From positions 62,001 to 126,000 of the forward strand of contig NZ_FOKR01000011.1 of the NCBI RefSeq assembly GCF_900112195.1: DNA of 64,000 nt. Reading direction: 5' to 3'. The notes under the pieces were generated by a model that saw only the letters and a list, made by a program, of their open reading frames with translations, was not told the DNA's origin and searched no databases. Source of the DNA: Butyrivibrio sp. YAB3001 (GTDB lineage: Bacteria > Bacillota > Clostridia > Lachnospirales > Lachnospiraceae). Position numbers and translations under genes: made by a program. Positions 34,898 to 43,329 of the stretch are shown piece after piece. Numbering within the stretch: position 1 is the first letter of the stretch; each line of letters begins with the position of its first letter.

Positions 34898-35548
34898 ATG
34901 AAGCACGCAGTAATTGATCTCGAAATGTGTATGGTTCCAAAAGGATATAGAAAGCATGGGTTTAAGTATCGTCAAGAGACAATCCAGATTGGAGCAGTAC
35001 TTCTTGATGAAGATTACGAAGTTGTCGACGAGTTCAATACCTATGTTAAGCCTGAATATGGAGTGATTGATAACTTTATAGAGAATCTTACGGGGATAAC
35101 ACGACGTGATGTGGCGGCAGCTCCATGCTTTGAAGAAGCGCTTGAAGCGTTTTTAGATTGGCTTCCTTCAGATGATGTAAGATGCGTTTCCTGGAGCAAT
35201 TCTGATCCAAAGCAAATTATTCATGAAACCTTTGAAAAGGGAATAGAAGATGATAGGCTCGAGATTATCTTTGCAAACTGGATTGACTGTCAAAAGATTT
35301 TTGGCCAGAAAATGGAGAGAAAGAAAGCATACAGTCTTGAAGAAGCTCTTTATATTTCAAACATAGCTCCTGAAGGAAGGGCTCACAATGGCCTTGTTGA
35401 CGCAGCTAATACAGCAACTCTTTTCACAAAGCTTGAGACAGAACCGGATTACAGACTCAATGAATGGTATGAGACAGCAAGAAAAGAAGATGTTGATCAC
35501 CTGAGCTTCTGTATGGGAGATCTCTTTGCAGGGATAGTACTAGCATAA
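34898..35548 (+). CDS. DEDDh-type 3'-5' exonuclease
   Basis: The 216-residue DnaQ/RNase T-like exonuclease has the first acidic motif in AVIDLEMCM, the second region around WSNSDPKQ, and the final H-x4-D in AHNGLVDAANTATL. It hydrolyses nucleic acid from the 3' end using two metal ions. Stand-alone exonucleases of this type are found as cargo on conjugative elements; a role in processing DNA or RNA, or in defence, cannot be decided here. GAGAGGAG precedes the start. Confidence 0.88.
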   Translation: MKHAVIDLEMCMVPKGYRKHGFKYRQETIQIGAVLLDEDYEVVDEFNTYVKPEYGVIDNFIENLTGITRRDVAAAPCFEEALEAFLDWLPSDDVRCVSWSNSDPKQIIHETFEKGIEDDRLEIIFANWIDCQKIFGQKMERKKAYSLEEALYISNIAPEGRAHNGLVDAANTATLFTKLETEPDYRLNEWYETARKEDVDHLSFCMGDLFAGIVLA

Positions 35549-35754
35549 TACCGGAATAGATCGCTTCCTCATTACAATTGAATATCCTTTTTGATTCGCG
35601 AAGAAATCATGTCCTGTAGTGAAAGGAGGATTGCACTGCAAATGTTATGGAAAAATGGCAGTGTAAATTTCACATGAATAATACAGGGCACAATGCAAGT
35701 GATATTTTCAAAAAGGATTCTTTACAATTGAATATTGATGAGGAGGTGGCGGCA

Positions 35755-36018
35755 ATGAACAGCAATCCAGAGCGCTATAGTGGCGTATATAAAGAATTGG
35801 CTGAACTTATTGGTGATGCTGCGACGTTGAAGATCTGGAAGAGGTTTTCTGGACTTAATATCACGTTTCCGCAAAAGCTTTATTCAATAGATTTTCGTAA
35901 GGAATTCATAATGGAAAACATGGAGCTTATGAGACCTTCAGAGATGGCAAAAGCTTTAGGGCTATCAGAAAGAAGAGTGAGACAAATTATAGCAGAGATC
36001 AAGTGCGAAAAGCATTGA
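35755..36018 (+). CDS. Mor-like transcription activator family protein
   Basis: The 87-residue DNA-binding protein has segments YKELAELIGDAATLKIWKRFSGLNITFPQKLYS, typical of the Mor family (named for the Mu middle operon regulator), and a C-terminal helix-turn-helix MAKALGLSERRVRQII. The ATG at 35755 with AGGAGGT at 35741-35747 fits the family size; an in-frame ATG at 35647 would add 36 unrelated residues. Two 15-base direct repeats just downstream (36021, 36046) are candidate binding sites, which would make it the local regulator of the surface-protein/toxin operon. Confidence 0.75.
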   Translation: MNSNPERYSGVYKELAELIGDAATLKIWKRFSGLNITFPQKLYSIDFRKEFIMENMELMRPSEMAKALGLSERRVRQIIAEIKCEKH

Positions 36019-36020
36019 AA

Positions 36021-36060
36021 AACTGCATGTGATGTAAAAATGCCAAACTGCAAACGATGT
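36021..36060. repeat. Two 15-bp direct repeats, candidate operator of the toxin operon
   Basis: AACTGCATGTGATGT (36021-36035) and AACTGCAAACGATGT (36046-36060) match at 12 of 15 positions and start 25 bases apart. They lie between the Mor-like regulator gene and the -10-like box at 36108, ahead of the surface protein gene. The position suits activator sites. Confidence 0.45.
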
Positions 36061-36107
36061 TTAGGGAATATTTAGACTATTTTTAAAAAATCATCATTAT
36101 GAACGCC

Positions 36108-36113
36108 TATAAT
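36108..36113 (+). promoter_or_regulatory. -10 box ahead of the surface protein-toxin operon
   Basis: A perfect TATAAT lies 114 bases before the start of the surface protein gene. No good -35 box is seen 17 bases upstream, as expected for an activator-dependent promoter; the direct repeats at 36021-36060 are 48-87 bases upstream. Confidence 0.4.
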
Positions 36114-36226
36114 GTATAGTGAGGGTTTATTAAGCAAAATATATAGATACAGGCAGTTTGGGGAGCAATATATTTACATCAATAAAGTAGACCACGGTGT
36201 ACTGTGGGATTTGAGGAAGGAAAGTT

Positions 36227-38347
36227 ATGATGAGGAAAAAATCTATTATCTTATTGGCTGCGATGATTATTCCACTGATTTCATTAAATACATTTAGAAC
36301 GAACTCTATAACTTGTTATGCTGCTGAAACTGCGGCAAAGCAGCCGGTTGTAGGAGTAACGTATGTATTTGGTGAAAAGTCAAAATATGATTTTTCTGCA
36401 CCAGAAAGCTCTGAAGCAACATCTAAGGATAATACATATGGTTCGTTTGAAATCTCTGGCGATATTTCTAATACAACGACCAAGGATGGGATGCCGTCTT
36501 ATGGAGTTAATGGTGGTAATTTGCAGTTTATATATACCTACGATGATACTATGCTTAATGCTACCGGAGCGCAGGAACATTTTGTCGATGATAAGACAAA
36601 GACTATAAATGATATAACTTTAGATAATGACATTTTAAAGGGTGCATTAGTATTACAAACATCTAAAGATGGAAAAGTATGGTATACGGTACCAAATGAA
36701 ACAGAAACCAATTTATTTGCAACTGATAAAGTTAGAACTGAGTCGTTCTATACTACTACGGACACACAGTTAATGAATGGTTGCTATTACAGGATAATAA
36801 TAGCTTATAAGACTGAGAAGACAGTTGGGACTAATAAAATATTGTTTGTAAAGACAGATGATAAGGAATATCACAAGTACGCTGAGGTATATTCTTTCTA
36901 CGCATATGATGCTACCGCGGTAAAAGTAAAAGTCCCAGAGGATGATAACCGTATGAATATGGGCAAGGTAGTAAGGTGCACTGATTATGATTCATATGGT
37001 GGAGCAAAAGACATAGATAATGAGGATCCGCACTCTGGATGGTCTATTGGCTCATTTTTCGTTGGTGGTTATACAGATAGTGTGGTTGACTCACAGACTA
37101 AAAGAACAGTATTTCTAAAGAACAACGGAGATCGTATCAGTCTGTGGTTTGATTTGGAGCAAAATATAAATCAATGCAGAAATAACCCGGATATAAAGAT
37201 TGTTGCTGATACTAAGGGCTATGATAAGGGATTTGATGTGCCTGGTGGTGTTAATGAGACAATGGATTTTGGTAAAGGCGTCCTTATGATCAGGCAGAAA
37301 TATAAGGACAATACATATTCTGATCCACAGGTATATACAAACTTTCTTGAGGCGGGAGCATCTCCGGATGCTACGACCAAGGTCGACTTGTTTGAAGAAG
37401 GCGATTATGAAGTTGCTTTGGATTACGCCGTAAAATATAACAAAACAAAACTGTTTGGAAAGACTATAGCTCCGCAGACTAATCACTACAGAATTGCATT
37501 TGAATTTGAGGTTCGAAATGGTAATACGTTGGTGTTCTTGAAAGATACTGCAACAGGGTCGGATCTTTCTAATGGTTCAATAACTGAGAATGGATTTTAT
37601 ATTGACCTGGCAAATTCTCAGTACCTGAAAGTTCACGTAAAACGTGAAGTGCTCAAGGATGGGTTTGACGGTCTTTCTGAAGATACTAAATTTAATAGCA
37701 GTGCGACAAATGGGGATAGATTCACCAAAGAAGGGGTATATACAGTTACCGTATCAAATCAATACAACAACGCTTCAACTGAAAAGCGAATATATGTAGG
37801 TAAGGACAATATACTTAAGGCCTATATGGTTACTGGGCTGTCAATATCAGAAATACAAGAGCAGCTAGAATTAGGTGCAACTATTGAAGATGATGGTACA
37901 TTGATACCTCCGCCGGAACCAGAACCGGAACCGGAGCCAGAACCTGAGCTGACAGCTGAACAGGATAATGGTGTCGAAGGAGCTGCTACGGATTCATCAT
38001 TAGGAAATACTAGCGTCACTGAAAATGCTCAAACATCTGAGAATACTAAGTCTACACCAAAAGAAACAGTTGGACAGGATTCCTCCATTGAGAATAAGGC
38101 ATCTACAGGTAAAGGTAACGATGAGAAAAAAGAAATCATGAATGATAAAAAGGATGAAAAGGGGAAAACACCGAAATTACCTGTTGTACCGATTTCAATT
38201 GGGATAGTTATACTGGGATTTGTTGCATGGAAGAGAAAAGAATTAGTTGCTCTTTTTTCATCGAAAGATCAAGAACAGAAAGAAAACCACATAAACAATG
38301 ATGCTGCAGTTAGCAACGAAAGTGATAAGGAGGACGAGAATAAATGA
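36227..38347 (+). CDS. Secreted, membrane-anchored surface protein of unknown function
   Basis: The 706-residue protein has a signal peptide (residues ~1-32, ending TCYAAE), a long extracellular beta-rich region, a proline-glutamate spacer (PPEPEPEPEPEP at ~565-580), a Thr/Ser/Asn-rich stalk, one membrane helix (~652-668) preceded by KLPVVP, and a ~38-residue charged cytoplasmic tail. It lacks a true LPxTG sorting motif, so it is held by the helix. No enzymatic motif is visible. The gene overlaps the toxin lipoprotein gene by ATGA, suggesting the two are made together and may act together at the surface. Confidence 0.8.
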   Translation: MMRKKSIILLAAMIIPLISLNTFRTNSITCYAAETAAKQPVVGVTYVFGEKSKYDFSAPESSEATSKDNTYGSFEISGDISNTTTKDGMPSYGVNGGNLQFIYTYDDTMLNATGAQEHFVDDKTKTINDITLDNDILKGALVLQTSKDGKVWYTVPNETETNLFATDKVRTESFYTTTDTQLMNGCYYRIIIAYKTEKTVGTNKILFVKTDDKEYHKYAEVYSFYAYDATAVKVKVPEDDNRMNMGKVVRCTDYDSYGGAKDIDNEDPHSGWSIGSFFVGGYTDSVVDSQTKRTVFLKNNGDRISLWFDLEQNINQCRNNPDIKIVADTKGYDKGFDVPGGVNETMDFGKGVLMIRQKYKDNTYSDPQVYTNFLEAGASPDATTKVDLFEEGDYEVALDYAVKYNKTKLFGKTIAPQTNHYRIAFEFEVRNGNTLVFLKDTATGSDLSNGSITENGFYIDLANSQYLKVHVKREVLKDGFDGLSEDTKFNSSATNGDRFTKEGVYTVTVSNQYNNASTEKRIYVGKDNILKAYMVTGLSISEIQEQLELGATIEDDGTLIPPPEPEPEPEPEPELTAEQDNGVEGAATDSSLGNTSVTENAQTSENTKSTPKETVGQDSSIENKASTGKGNDEKKEIMNDKKDEKGKTPKLPVVPISIGIVILGFVAWKRKELVALFSSKDQEQKENHINNDAAVSNESDKEDENK

Positions 38348-39603
38348 AAAAGTCAATTGCCCTTATCTTAAGTATGGTACTAGTTCTGACTGGTTGTGCA
38401 TCACCAGTCTCCGAAAGTAATAATGAAGCTGTTAATATGGCATCCGAGGAATCTGCGACAATAGAGACAGCAGTTAACAATGTGGATGAAACAGTACCAG
38501 AAGAGACAGAAATTCATTCGGAAACTGCTACAACGAATGCTGAGAACTTATCATTTTCAGGATTGGATGATGAAGAGTTACTTACTTATGTCCAGAATAA
38601 AGTATATTCTGATGTGGTGAGCGGGCTTAATAGTGATGAATACTTTGTCGAAAATGTAGAAGCTATTTATGTTTCCGAAGAGTATATAGAGGAACTGACA
38701 TATAACTCACAATCAAACATTTTCTTTGGATACACTCTCGATGAATTAAATAATATGTTCCAGGGTTCTCGCTACATCTTTACCGTAGATGATAATGGTC
38801 AGACGGTAGTGCAGGAGATGGAAACATTTTATGATGATTCTGCTCAAAAAATGCTTGAGAACGTAGCTATAGGCAGCGGGGTTATACTCTTATGTGTAAC
38901 AGTGTCAGTTGTATCAGGAGGTCTTGGAGCGCCTGCAGTTAGCATGATATTTATGGCTAGTGCTAAGACCGGAACTGCATTTGCACTTTCATCTGCTGTT
39001 TTGGGTGGCGCTGCCACGGCTATAACAACTGGATATCAGACTTCTGATGTAGAGCAGGCATTTGAGCAGGGGATGTATGCGGCCAGCGAAGGTTTTAAAT
39101 GGGGCGCTATATCGGGAGCAATTGTAGGTGGCGTTAGTGAAGGCACTGCGCTCTATGGAGCAGCAAAGCAGACAAACTTCACTATGAACCAGTATGCAAA
39201 GATTCAGCAGGAGACAGGATATCCTCTAGATGTAATCAAAGAATTCCATAGTATGGAAGAGTATCAGGTATTTAAAGACGCCAATTTAAAGTCTACTATG
39301 GTAGGCAATAAATCTGCATTGGTACGAACAGATATAGATTTGATGCAAGTTGATGCAAAGGGCCGAACGAATCTTGAGAGAATGAGACAAGGATTAGCTC
39401 CTCAGGATTCGAATGGAGTATCTTATCAGCTTCATCACATCGGCCAGAAAAAAGATGGCACATTAGCAATTCTTTCTGAGGCAGAACATGACAATCCTGC
39501 TTTGCACGGCTTCCTTGAAAGAACAGAAGCTCATGCACCTGGCAATAACTGGGATGCTGAAAGGAAAGCTTTTTGGGAAGCATATGCAGCCATGGTTGGT
39601 TAA
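38344..39603 (+). CDS. Lipoprotein polymorphic toxin with C-terminal LHH (HNH/EndoVII-type) nuclease domain
   Basis: The 419-residue protein begins with a lipoprotein signal (VLVLTGC, acylated Cys18), then an acidic Ser/Glu/Thr-rich stretch, an alpha-helical region (~75-165), a hydrophobic glycine-rich segment (~175-265, AVSMIFMASAKTGTAFALSSAVLGGAATA) like pre-toxin membrane-insertion regions, and a C-terminal ~85 residues with YQLHHIGQ (LHH at 363-365), AEHDNPALHGF and RTEAHAPGNNW. LHH/WHH-type domains are metal-dependent DNases of polymorphic toxins. The lipoprotein N-terminus is an unusual delivery module. It is followed 16 bases later by a SMI1/KNR4-type gene, the classical immunity arrangement. 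Confidence 0.8.
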   Translation: MKKSIALILSMVLVLTGCASPVSESNNEAVNMASEESATIETAVNNVDETVPEETEIHSETATTNAENLSFSGLDDEELLTYVQNKVYSDVVSGLNSDEYFVENVEAIYVSEEYIEELTYNSQSNIFFGYTLDELNNMFQGSRYIFTVDDNGQTVVQEMETFYDDSAQKMLENVAIGSGVILLCVTVSVVSGGLGAPAVSMIFMASAKTGTAFALSSAVLGGAATAITTGYQTSDVEQAFEQGMYAASEGFKWGAISGAIVGGVSEGTALYGAAKQTNFTMNQYAKIQQETGYPLDVIKEFHSMEEYQVFKDANLKSTMVGNKSALVRTDIDLMQVDAKGRTNLERMRQGLAPQDSNGVSYQLHHIGQKKDGTLAILSEAEHDNPALHGFLERTEAHAPGNNWDAERKAFWEAYAAMVG

Positions 39604-39619
39604 TTGGGAGGTACGAACT

Positions 39620-40018
39620 ATGAGTAAAATAACAGAAGCATTTGAGAATAAAAGAAACTTTTATAGTGAAAAAGGTGCCTCATCCGAAGAAATAATAGAT
39701 GCTGAGAAAAAGCTTGAAGTCAAATTTGCTGATGATTATAAAGAGTATCTTAAGCTTTATGGATCGGTTTCTTGTGCTGGTCATGAATTGACTGGAATTA
39801 GCGCAGACGCCAATCTGGATGTAGTGAATGCTACATTAAAGCAGTATAAGAAAAATCCAAATGTTAACGAACCGTTCTATGTTATCGAAGATACTCATAT
39901 GGATGGAATAGTAATATGGCAGACCGAATCAGGAGAAGTATTTCAGTCAGAGTATAAAGAAGCACCTTTGAAAGTATATGGTTCCTTAGCGGAATATGTT
40001 TCCTCTTTTGAGAATTGA
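39620..40018 (+). CDS. SMI1/KNR4 family immunity protein
   Basis: The 132-residue acidic protein has the SMI1/KNR4 (SUKH) pattern: ASSEEIIDAEKKLEVKFADDYKEYLKLYGSVS, then GHELTGIS and a late WQTESGEVFQ with SLAEYVSSF. SUKH proteins neutralise many polymorphic nuclease toxins by binding the toxin domain. The ATG at 39620 after GGGAGG is chosen; the frame is open further upstream inside the toxin gene without a ribosome site. Its place directly after the LHH nuclease gene makes it the likely cognate antidote. Confidence 0.88.
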   Translation: MSKITEAFENKRNFYSEKGASSEEIIDAEKKLEVKFADDYKEYLKLYGSVSCAGHELTGISADANLDVVNATLKQYKKNPNVNEPFYVIEDTHMDGIVIWQTESGEVFQSEYKEAPLKVYGSLAEYVSSFEN

Positions 40019-40063
40019 TGAAAACCTCTTCCGATATAAGTGAAGTAATAATTGGAGATTATT

Positions 40064-40301
40064 ATGAGCGAATACTATTGTCCTAATTGTGGAGCGGATC
40101 CAGTTTATGAGAGGCGGAAAGCTTAGAAAAGTAAGATTTGAGTATTCCGGATATGCTGTGGAAGCTGTACTTGATAGACTTCCTACGGCACAAATAATCA
40201 ATGAATATGAAGGGAAATATACGGTTGAAGCAGAGGTTTTTGGAGATGGGATAGATATGTGGTTGAAAAGCCAAGGCGAAAATGTGCAGGTATTGAAATG
40301 A
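40064..40301 (+). pseudogene. Chimeric remnant: zinc-ribbon start joined to the end of a WYL-domain regulator
   Basis: ATG at 40064 reads MSEYYCPNCGAD, the start of a small zinc-ribbon protein, and stops at 40126 after 20 codons. In another frame, 40089-40301 encodes RGGKLRKVRFEYSG, then EAVLDRLPTAQII and DMWLKSQGENVQVL, which resembles the C-terminal part of WYL-domain transcription regulators. The two pieces come from different proteins and are out of frame, so the locus looks like a recombination scar between the toxin-immunity pair and the GTPase cluster. Confidence 0.65.
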
Positions 40302-40348
40302 GCCTGTGATTCTGGGTGATTATAATGCAACGAATTTAGGAGGCTAAT

Positions 40349-41758
40349 ATGGGTGGGAAAATTGAAAATATTACAATACAGGGTATAGGCGGTACTGTGG
40401 ATACGATTAATCAGATGCGCTTGGACCAGTATTTAAACAACTTAAAGATTCAAAATACAAATTTAGAAAAGGCAATTGAGGAATTAAGTAAGGCTAGAGA
40501 CTTTTTAGGATCACCAGAACACATATTAGGAACAATGGCAACCAAACATGGAGAGGTAGCAGAGGTTTTTGACGTACGATTTGGAAATGCTGATAGGATT
40601 ATCCGAGGAGAAGATCCCAATTTTACTTTTGATGGTGTTGGAAGAACTGCTGCAGAAGATTATCTGAAAAATTACCTTCCGATACAATCAAAGTTTGTGC
40701 AAAGTAATTTATCTATAGATGCTGTAATTAATCATCTTAAGGATTATCCTGACTTTGTAGAAAAAGGAGGTAGTTACTGTATTCCAAAGGACTTTTATGA
40801 ACAAATAGAAATATGGAGAAAACTATCACCTGAAGAGTTGACTAAATTACCTGCATCAGAAGGAGGACGGCTTGCAAGAAATGTTATAAGTCGTGTTCAT
40901 GAGTTAGAAGACAAGGCGGGAAAATCATTTGCAGAAGTTGTCGAGCCTTCTCAGTGTAACTATGACCAGGTTCAACTTAATTGTGCTGGAAATACTATAG
41001 ATGGCAAAGAAAATGAAATTATCGAGGTAGATAATAAGTTAAGAGAAAAGTATTGGGAGATGTCCAGGGCTTCTGTAACAGAAGGGTTGAAAATGGCAGG
41101 AATAGCTGCTGCTATTTCTGGTGTCATTTCGTTTTCAGTTTCTCTAATAAGTGTGATGAAAGGGCAGAATAAAAACATTTCAGAACTGACCAAAGAAGAT
41201 TGGATGGACATACTGAAACAAACTGGCATTGGAGTGGTAAAAGGAGGTGTTTCTGGAGGTGCTATTTATATATTAACAAATGTCGCTGGAGTGTCAGCGC
41301 CATTGGCTGCTGGTATTGTGTCTGGCACACTTGGAATAGCTACTGAAGCAGTTCGCCTTTATAGAAAAGAAATTACACTGGATGACTTTATTTATAATGC
41401 AATTGATGTTGCTACGGAAGCGGCTGTTAGTGCGGCTGGTGCTTTTGCGGGACAGCTTTTAATACCAGTACCTGTATTAGGCGCAATTATAGGATCTATG
41501 GTGACAACTGCTATTTTGGGCATGATTAAAAAATATATTTTTGGTGGGGGATTTTATGAACTTGTCAAGCAAGCTCATAAAGAAAAGGAGTTTTCCGATG
41601 AATATAAACCTCTAGTTGAGGCATTTGAACAGGCAAGTAGTGAGTGGGAACGATTAGAAAAGGAAATAACAAATATGCTCAGGCCGTATATAAATGCTAG
41701 TGAATCGGTATTCGAAAGGAAAGTTGAAAACTTGAGCAACTATATAGAGGGGATTTAA
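40349..41758 (+). CDS. Membrane-active protein with glycine-rich hydrophobic segments, first gene of the GTPase cluster
   Basis: The 469-residue protein has a soluble alpha-helical N-terminal half (residues 1-240, including a coiled-coil-like stretch ~28-52), then three long hydrophobic glycine/alanine-rich segments (~247-269, ~293-332, ~352-395) typical of membrane-inserting or pore-like regions, and a C-terminal helical tail (~400-469). There is no signal peptide, so it acts from the cytoplasm. I do not recognise the family. It ends 2 bases before the first GTPase gene; AGGAGG precedes its start. An effector or membrane-tethering role for the adjacent GTPases is inference. Confidence 0.75.
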   Translation: MGGKIENITIQGIGGTVDTINQMRLDQYLNNLKIQNTNLEKAIEELSKARDFLGSPEHILGTMATKHGEVAEVFDVRFGNADRIIRGEDPNFTFDGVGRTAAEDYLKNYLPIQSKFVQSNLSIDAVINHLKDYPDFVEKGGSYCIPKDFYEQIEIWRKLSPEELTKLPASEGGRLARNVISRVHELEDKAGKSFAEVVEPSQCNYDQVQLNCAGNTIDGKENEIIEVDNKLREKYWEMSRASVTEGLKMAGIAAAISGVISFSVSLISVMKGQNKNISELTKEDWMDILKQTGIGVVKGGVSGGAIYILTNVAGVSAPLAAGIVSGTLGIATEAVRLYRKEITLDDFIYNAIDVATEAAVSAAGAFAGQLLIPVPVLGAIIGSMVTTAILGMIKKYIFGGGFYELVKQAHKEKEFSDEYKPLVEAFEQASSEWERLEKEITNMLRPYINASESVFERKVENLSNYIEGI

Positions 41759-41760
41759 AT

Positions 41761-43236
41761 ATGAGTGAAATAGCTAATAATCTTGAACAGAGAGCAAATG
41801 AATTTGTGATGGAATGCAAGAATTATCCTGATGAAGAAATTAGTAAGATAGTAGCTGGAATGGTTGCAATAATAGAAGGTAATGAAGCAACGTACGAACG
41901 TATGAAAAATCAGAAATGGTTTGAACGCATTTGGTATGGGCTTACTTTACAAAATAAGGCAACTGTAAAGGAAATGCATGCAAAACGCGAAGAGCTTACC
42001 AAATATACCGTTAGAATTATAGTTAAGATGAATATGATTCTAGCAGAGCATGGTAATTGTATTTTCGATTTATATAGAGCAGTTGCAATTGTTAGAAGAG
42101 ATATTGATTTACTTACAGATCAGGTTTCTGCTCTTGCACAAAAATTAAATGAGAAAATAATAAGTGTCGATCAGTATTATTTTTTAATTAATGAAATACG
42201 CAATCGAAAATTCAGTGTTGAAACACCTTTATTAAGCTTGATTAATATATTGTCTTTTATTGACAGTCGTGCATCAAAAGATAAGGCTAAGCTCGTCCAG
42301 TTAAAAGAAACTATGGAAGAGATGGGATTTGATTTTTCTAAGGAAGTAACAGTATCACATTACGCCGAAGAAATTCTTTCATTACCAAAAGAAAGTGTGG
42401 GTAGAATATTACTATTTTGCCAAAATTTTGCAAATAGAAGTCGCTTTATGGCATTTACTTGCTCTCTAATGGAAAACTATTTCTACCAGTGGGAGTCAGA
42501 AAGACATTTATCAAAGGCTAATGGAGAAGCTTTATCGCTTGCGCTAAATAGTAATAATCTACATGCATCAGATACATGTATAATTGGAGAACTTTTTGAT
42601 GATATAACAAAGGAATTACCGAATGAATTTGATATTGTAGATATTTCATTTCAGGAAATATCTACGGAAATTCCTGCAAGACGTTTTACTAGAAAATCGA
42701 CTAAGGCATTGAATATTATTGTTACAGGGACAGCTGGTGCAGGAAAGACTACGCTAATCAATTCGATTTTTGGGTGGAATTGTGAAGTTACGGGACAAGT
42801 GAAACAATCAGTAAGTAAATACTCAAATGACGAAGATAGTTTATGCTTATTTGAAACTGCAGGATTTTATTTTGATAATGTGGTAAACGATGAGATATTT
42901 AGGAGTATTGAGCAACTTAAACACCAACATGATAATTGTGTTGTTTGGTATTGTATTAATTCTCGTGGAAATCGGGTGGACACTCCATTTATTGAACGTA
43001 TTTATGGCATAAAACTTCCTATAGTTATTGTTCTTACTCAATCTATCATTGAAGACAATTTATTAGAGAACGAAATAAAGCAAATGATACAGAGTAGAAA
43101 TATGAGTAAAGTAAACTGTGTTTCAGTGGTTGCGAAAGAATATGAGAAACCTGCCAAAGTGCCAGTAGAAGGCTTGGAGGATTTGATTGATTCTACGATT
43201 GGTATAAGCAGTTGCGATAATTCAAATATAGGGTGA
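41761..43236 (+). CDS. GTPase 1 of 3: large helical domain fused to a C-terminal GTPase
   Basis: The 491-residue protein has ~310 mostly helical residues followed by a GTP-binding domain. Walker A/G1 is GTAGAGKT (323-330) then TLINSIFG; G3 is ETAG (365-368) where DxxG is expected; the signature WYCIN is at 396-400; and G4 is LTQS (425-428) where N/TKxD is expected. The chain ends soon after, so the membrane helices present after the G domain of GTPase 2 are missing. The helical N-terminal half may play that part or contact partners. It shares the WYCINSxxNR signature with the next two genes. Two bases separate it from the upstream membrane protein gene. Confidence 0.8.
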   Translation: MSEIANNLEQRANEFVMECKNYPDEEISKIVAGMVAIIEGNEATYERMKNQKWFERIWYGLTLQNKATVKEMHAKREELTKYTVRIIVKMNMILAEHGNCIFDLYRAVAIVRRDIDLLTDQVSALAQKLNEKIISVDQYYFLINEIRNRKFSVETPLLSLINILSFIDSRASKDKAKLVQLKETMEEMGFDFSKEVTVSHYAEEILSLPKESVGRILLFCQNFANRSRFMAFTCSLMENYFYQWESERHLSKANGEALSLALNSNNLHASDTCIIGELFDDITKELPNEFDIVDISFQEISTEIPARRFTRKSTKALNIIVTGTAGAGKTTLINSIFGWNCEVTGQVKQSVSKYSNDEDSLCLFETAGFYFDNVVNDEIFRSIEQLKHQHDNCVVWYCINSRGNRVDTPFIERIYGIKLPIVIVLTQSIIEDNLLENEIKQMIQSRNMSKVNCVSVVAKEYEKPAKVPVEGLEDLIDSTIGISSCDNSNIG

Positions 43237-43329
43237 AGTTTTTAGGAAAGTAAAATTATAAGACTGGGATGTGTATTTGGAGAAATAATTGGATTTTTGA
43301 TACTTTCATATTTGCTCTAGAGGGAAAAA

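Noticed and set aside
37908-37950. Repeated GAACCG/GAGCCA units, possible tandem repeat array
   Set aside because: These simply encode the Pro-Glu spacer of the surface protein and are common in wall-spanning proteins.
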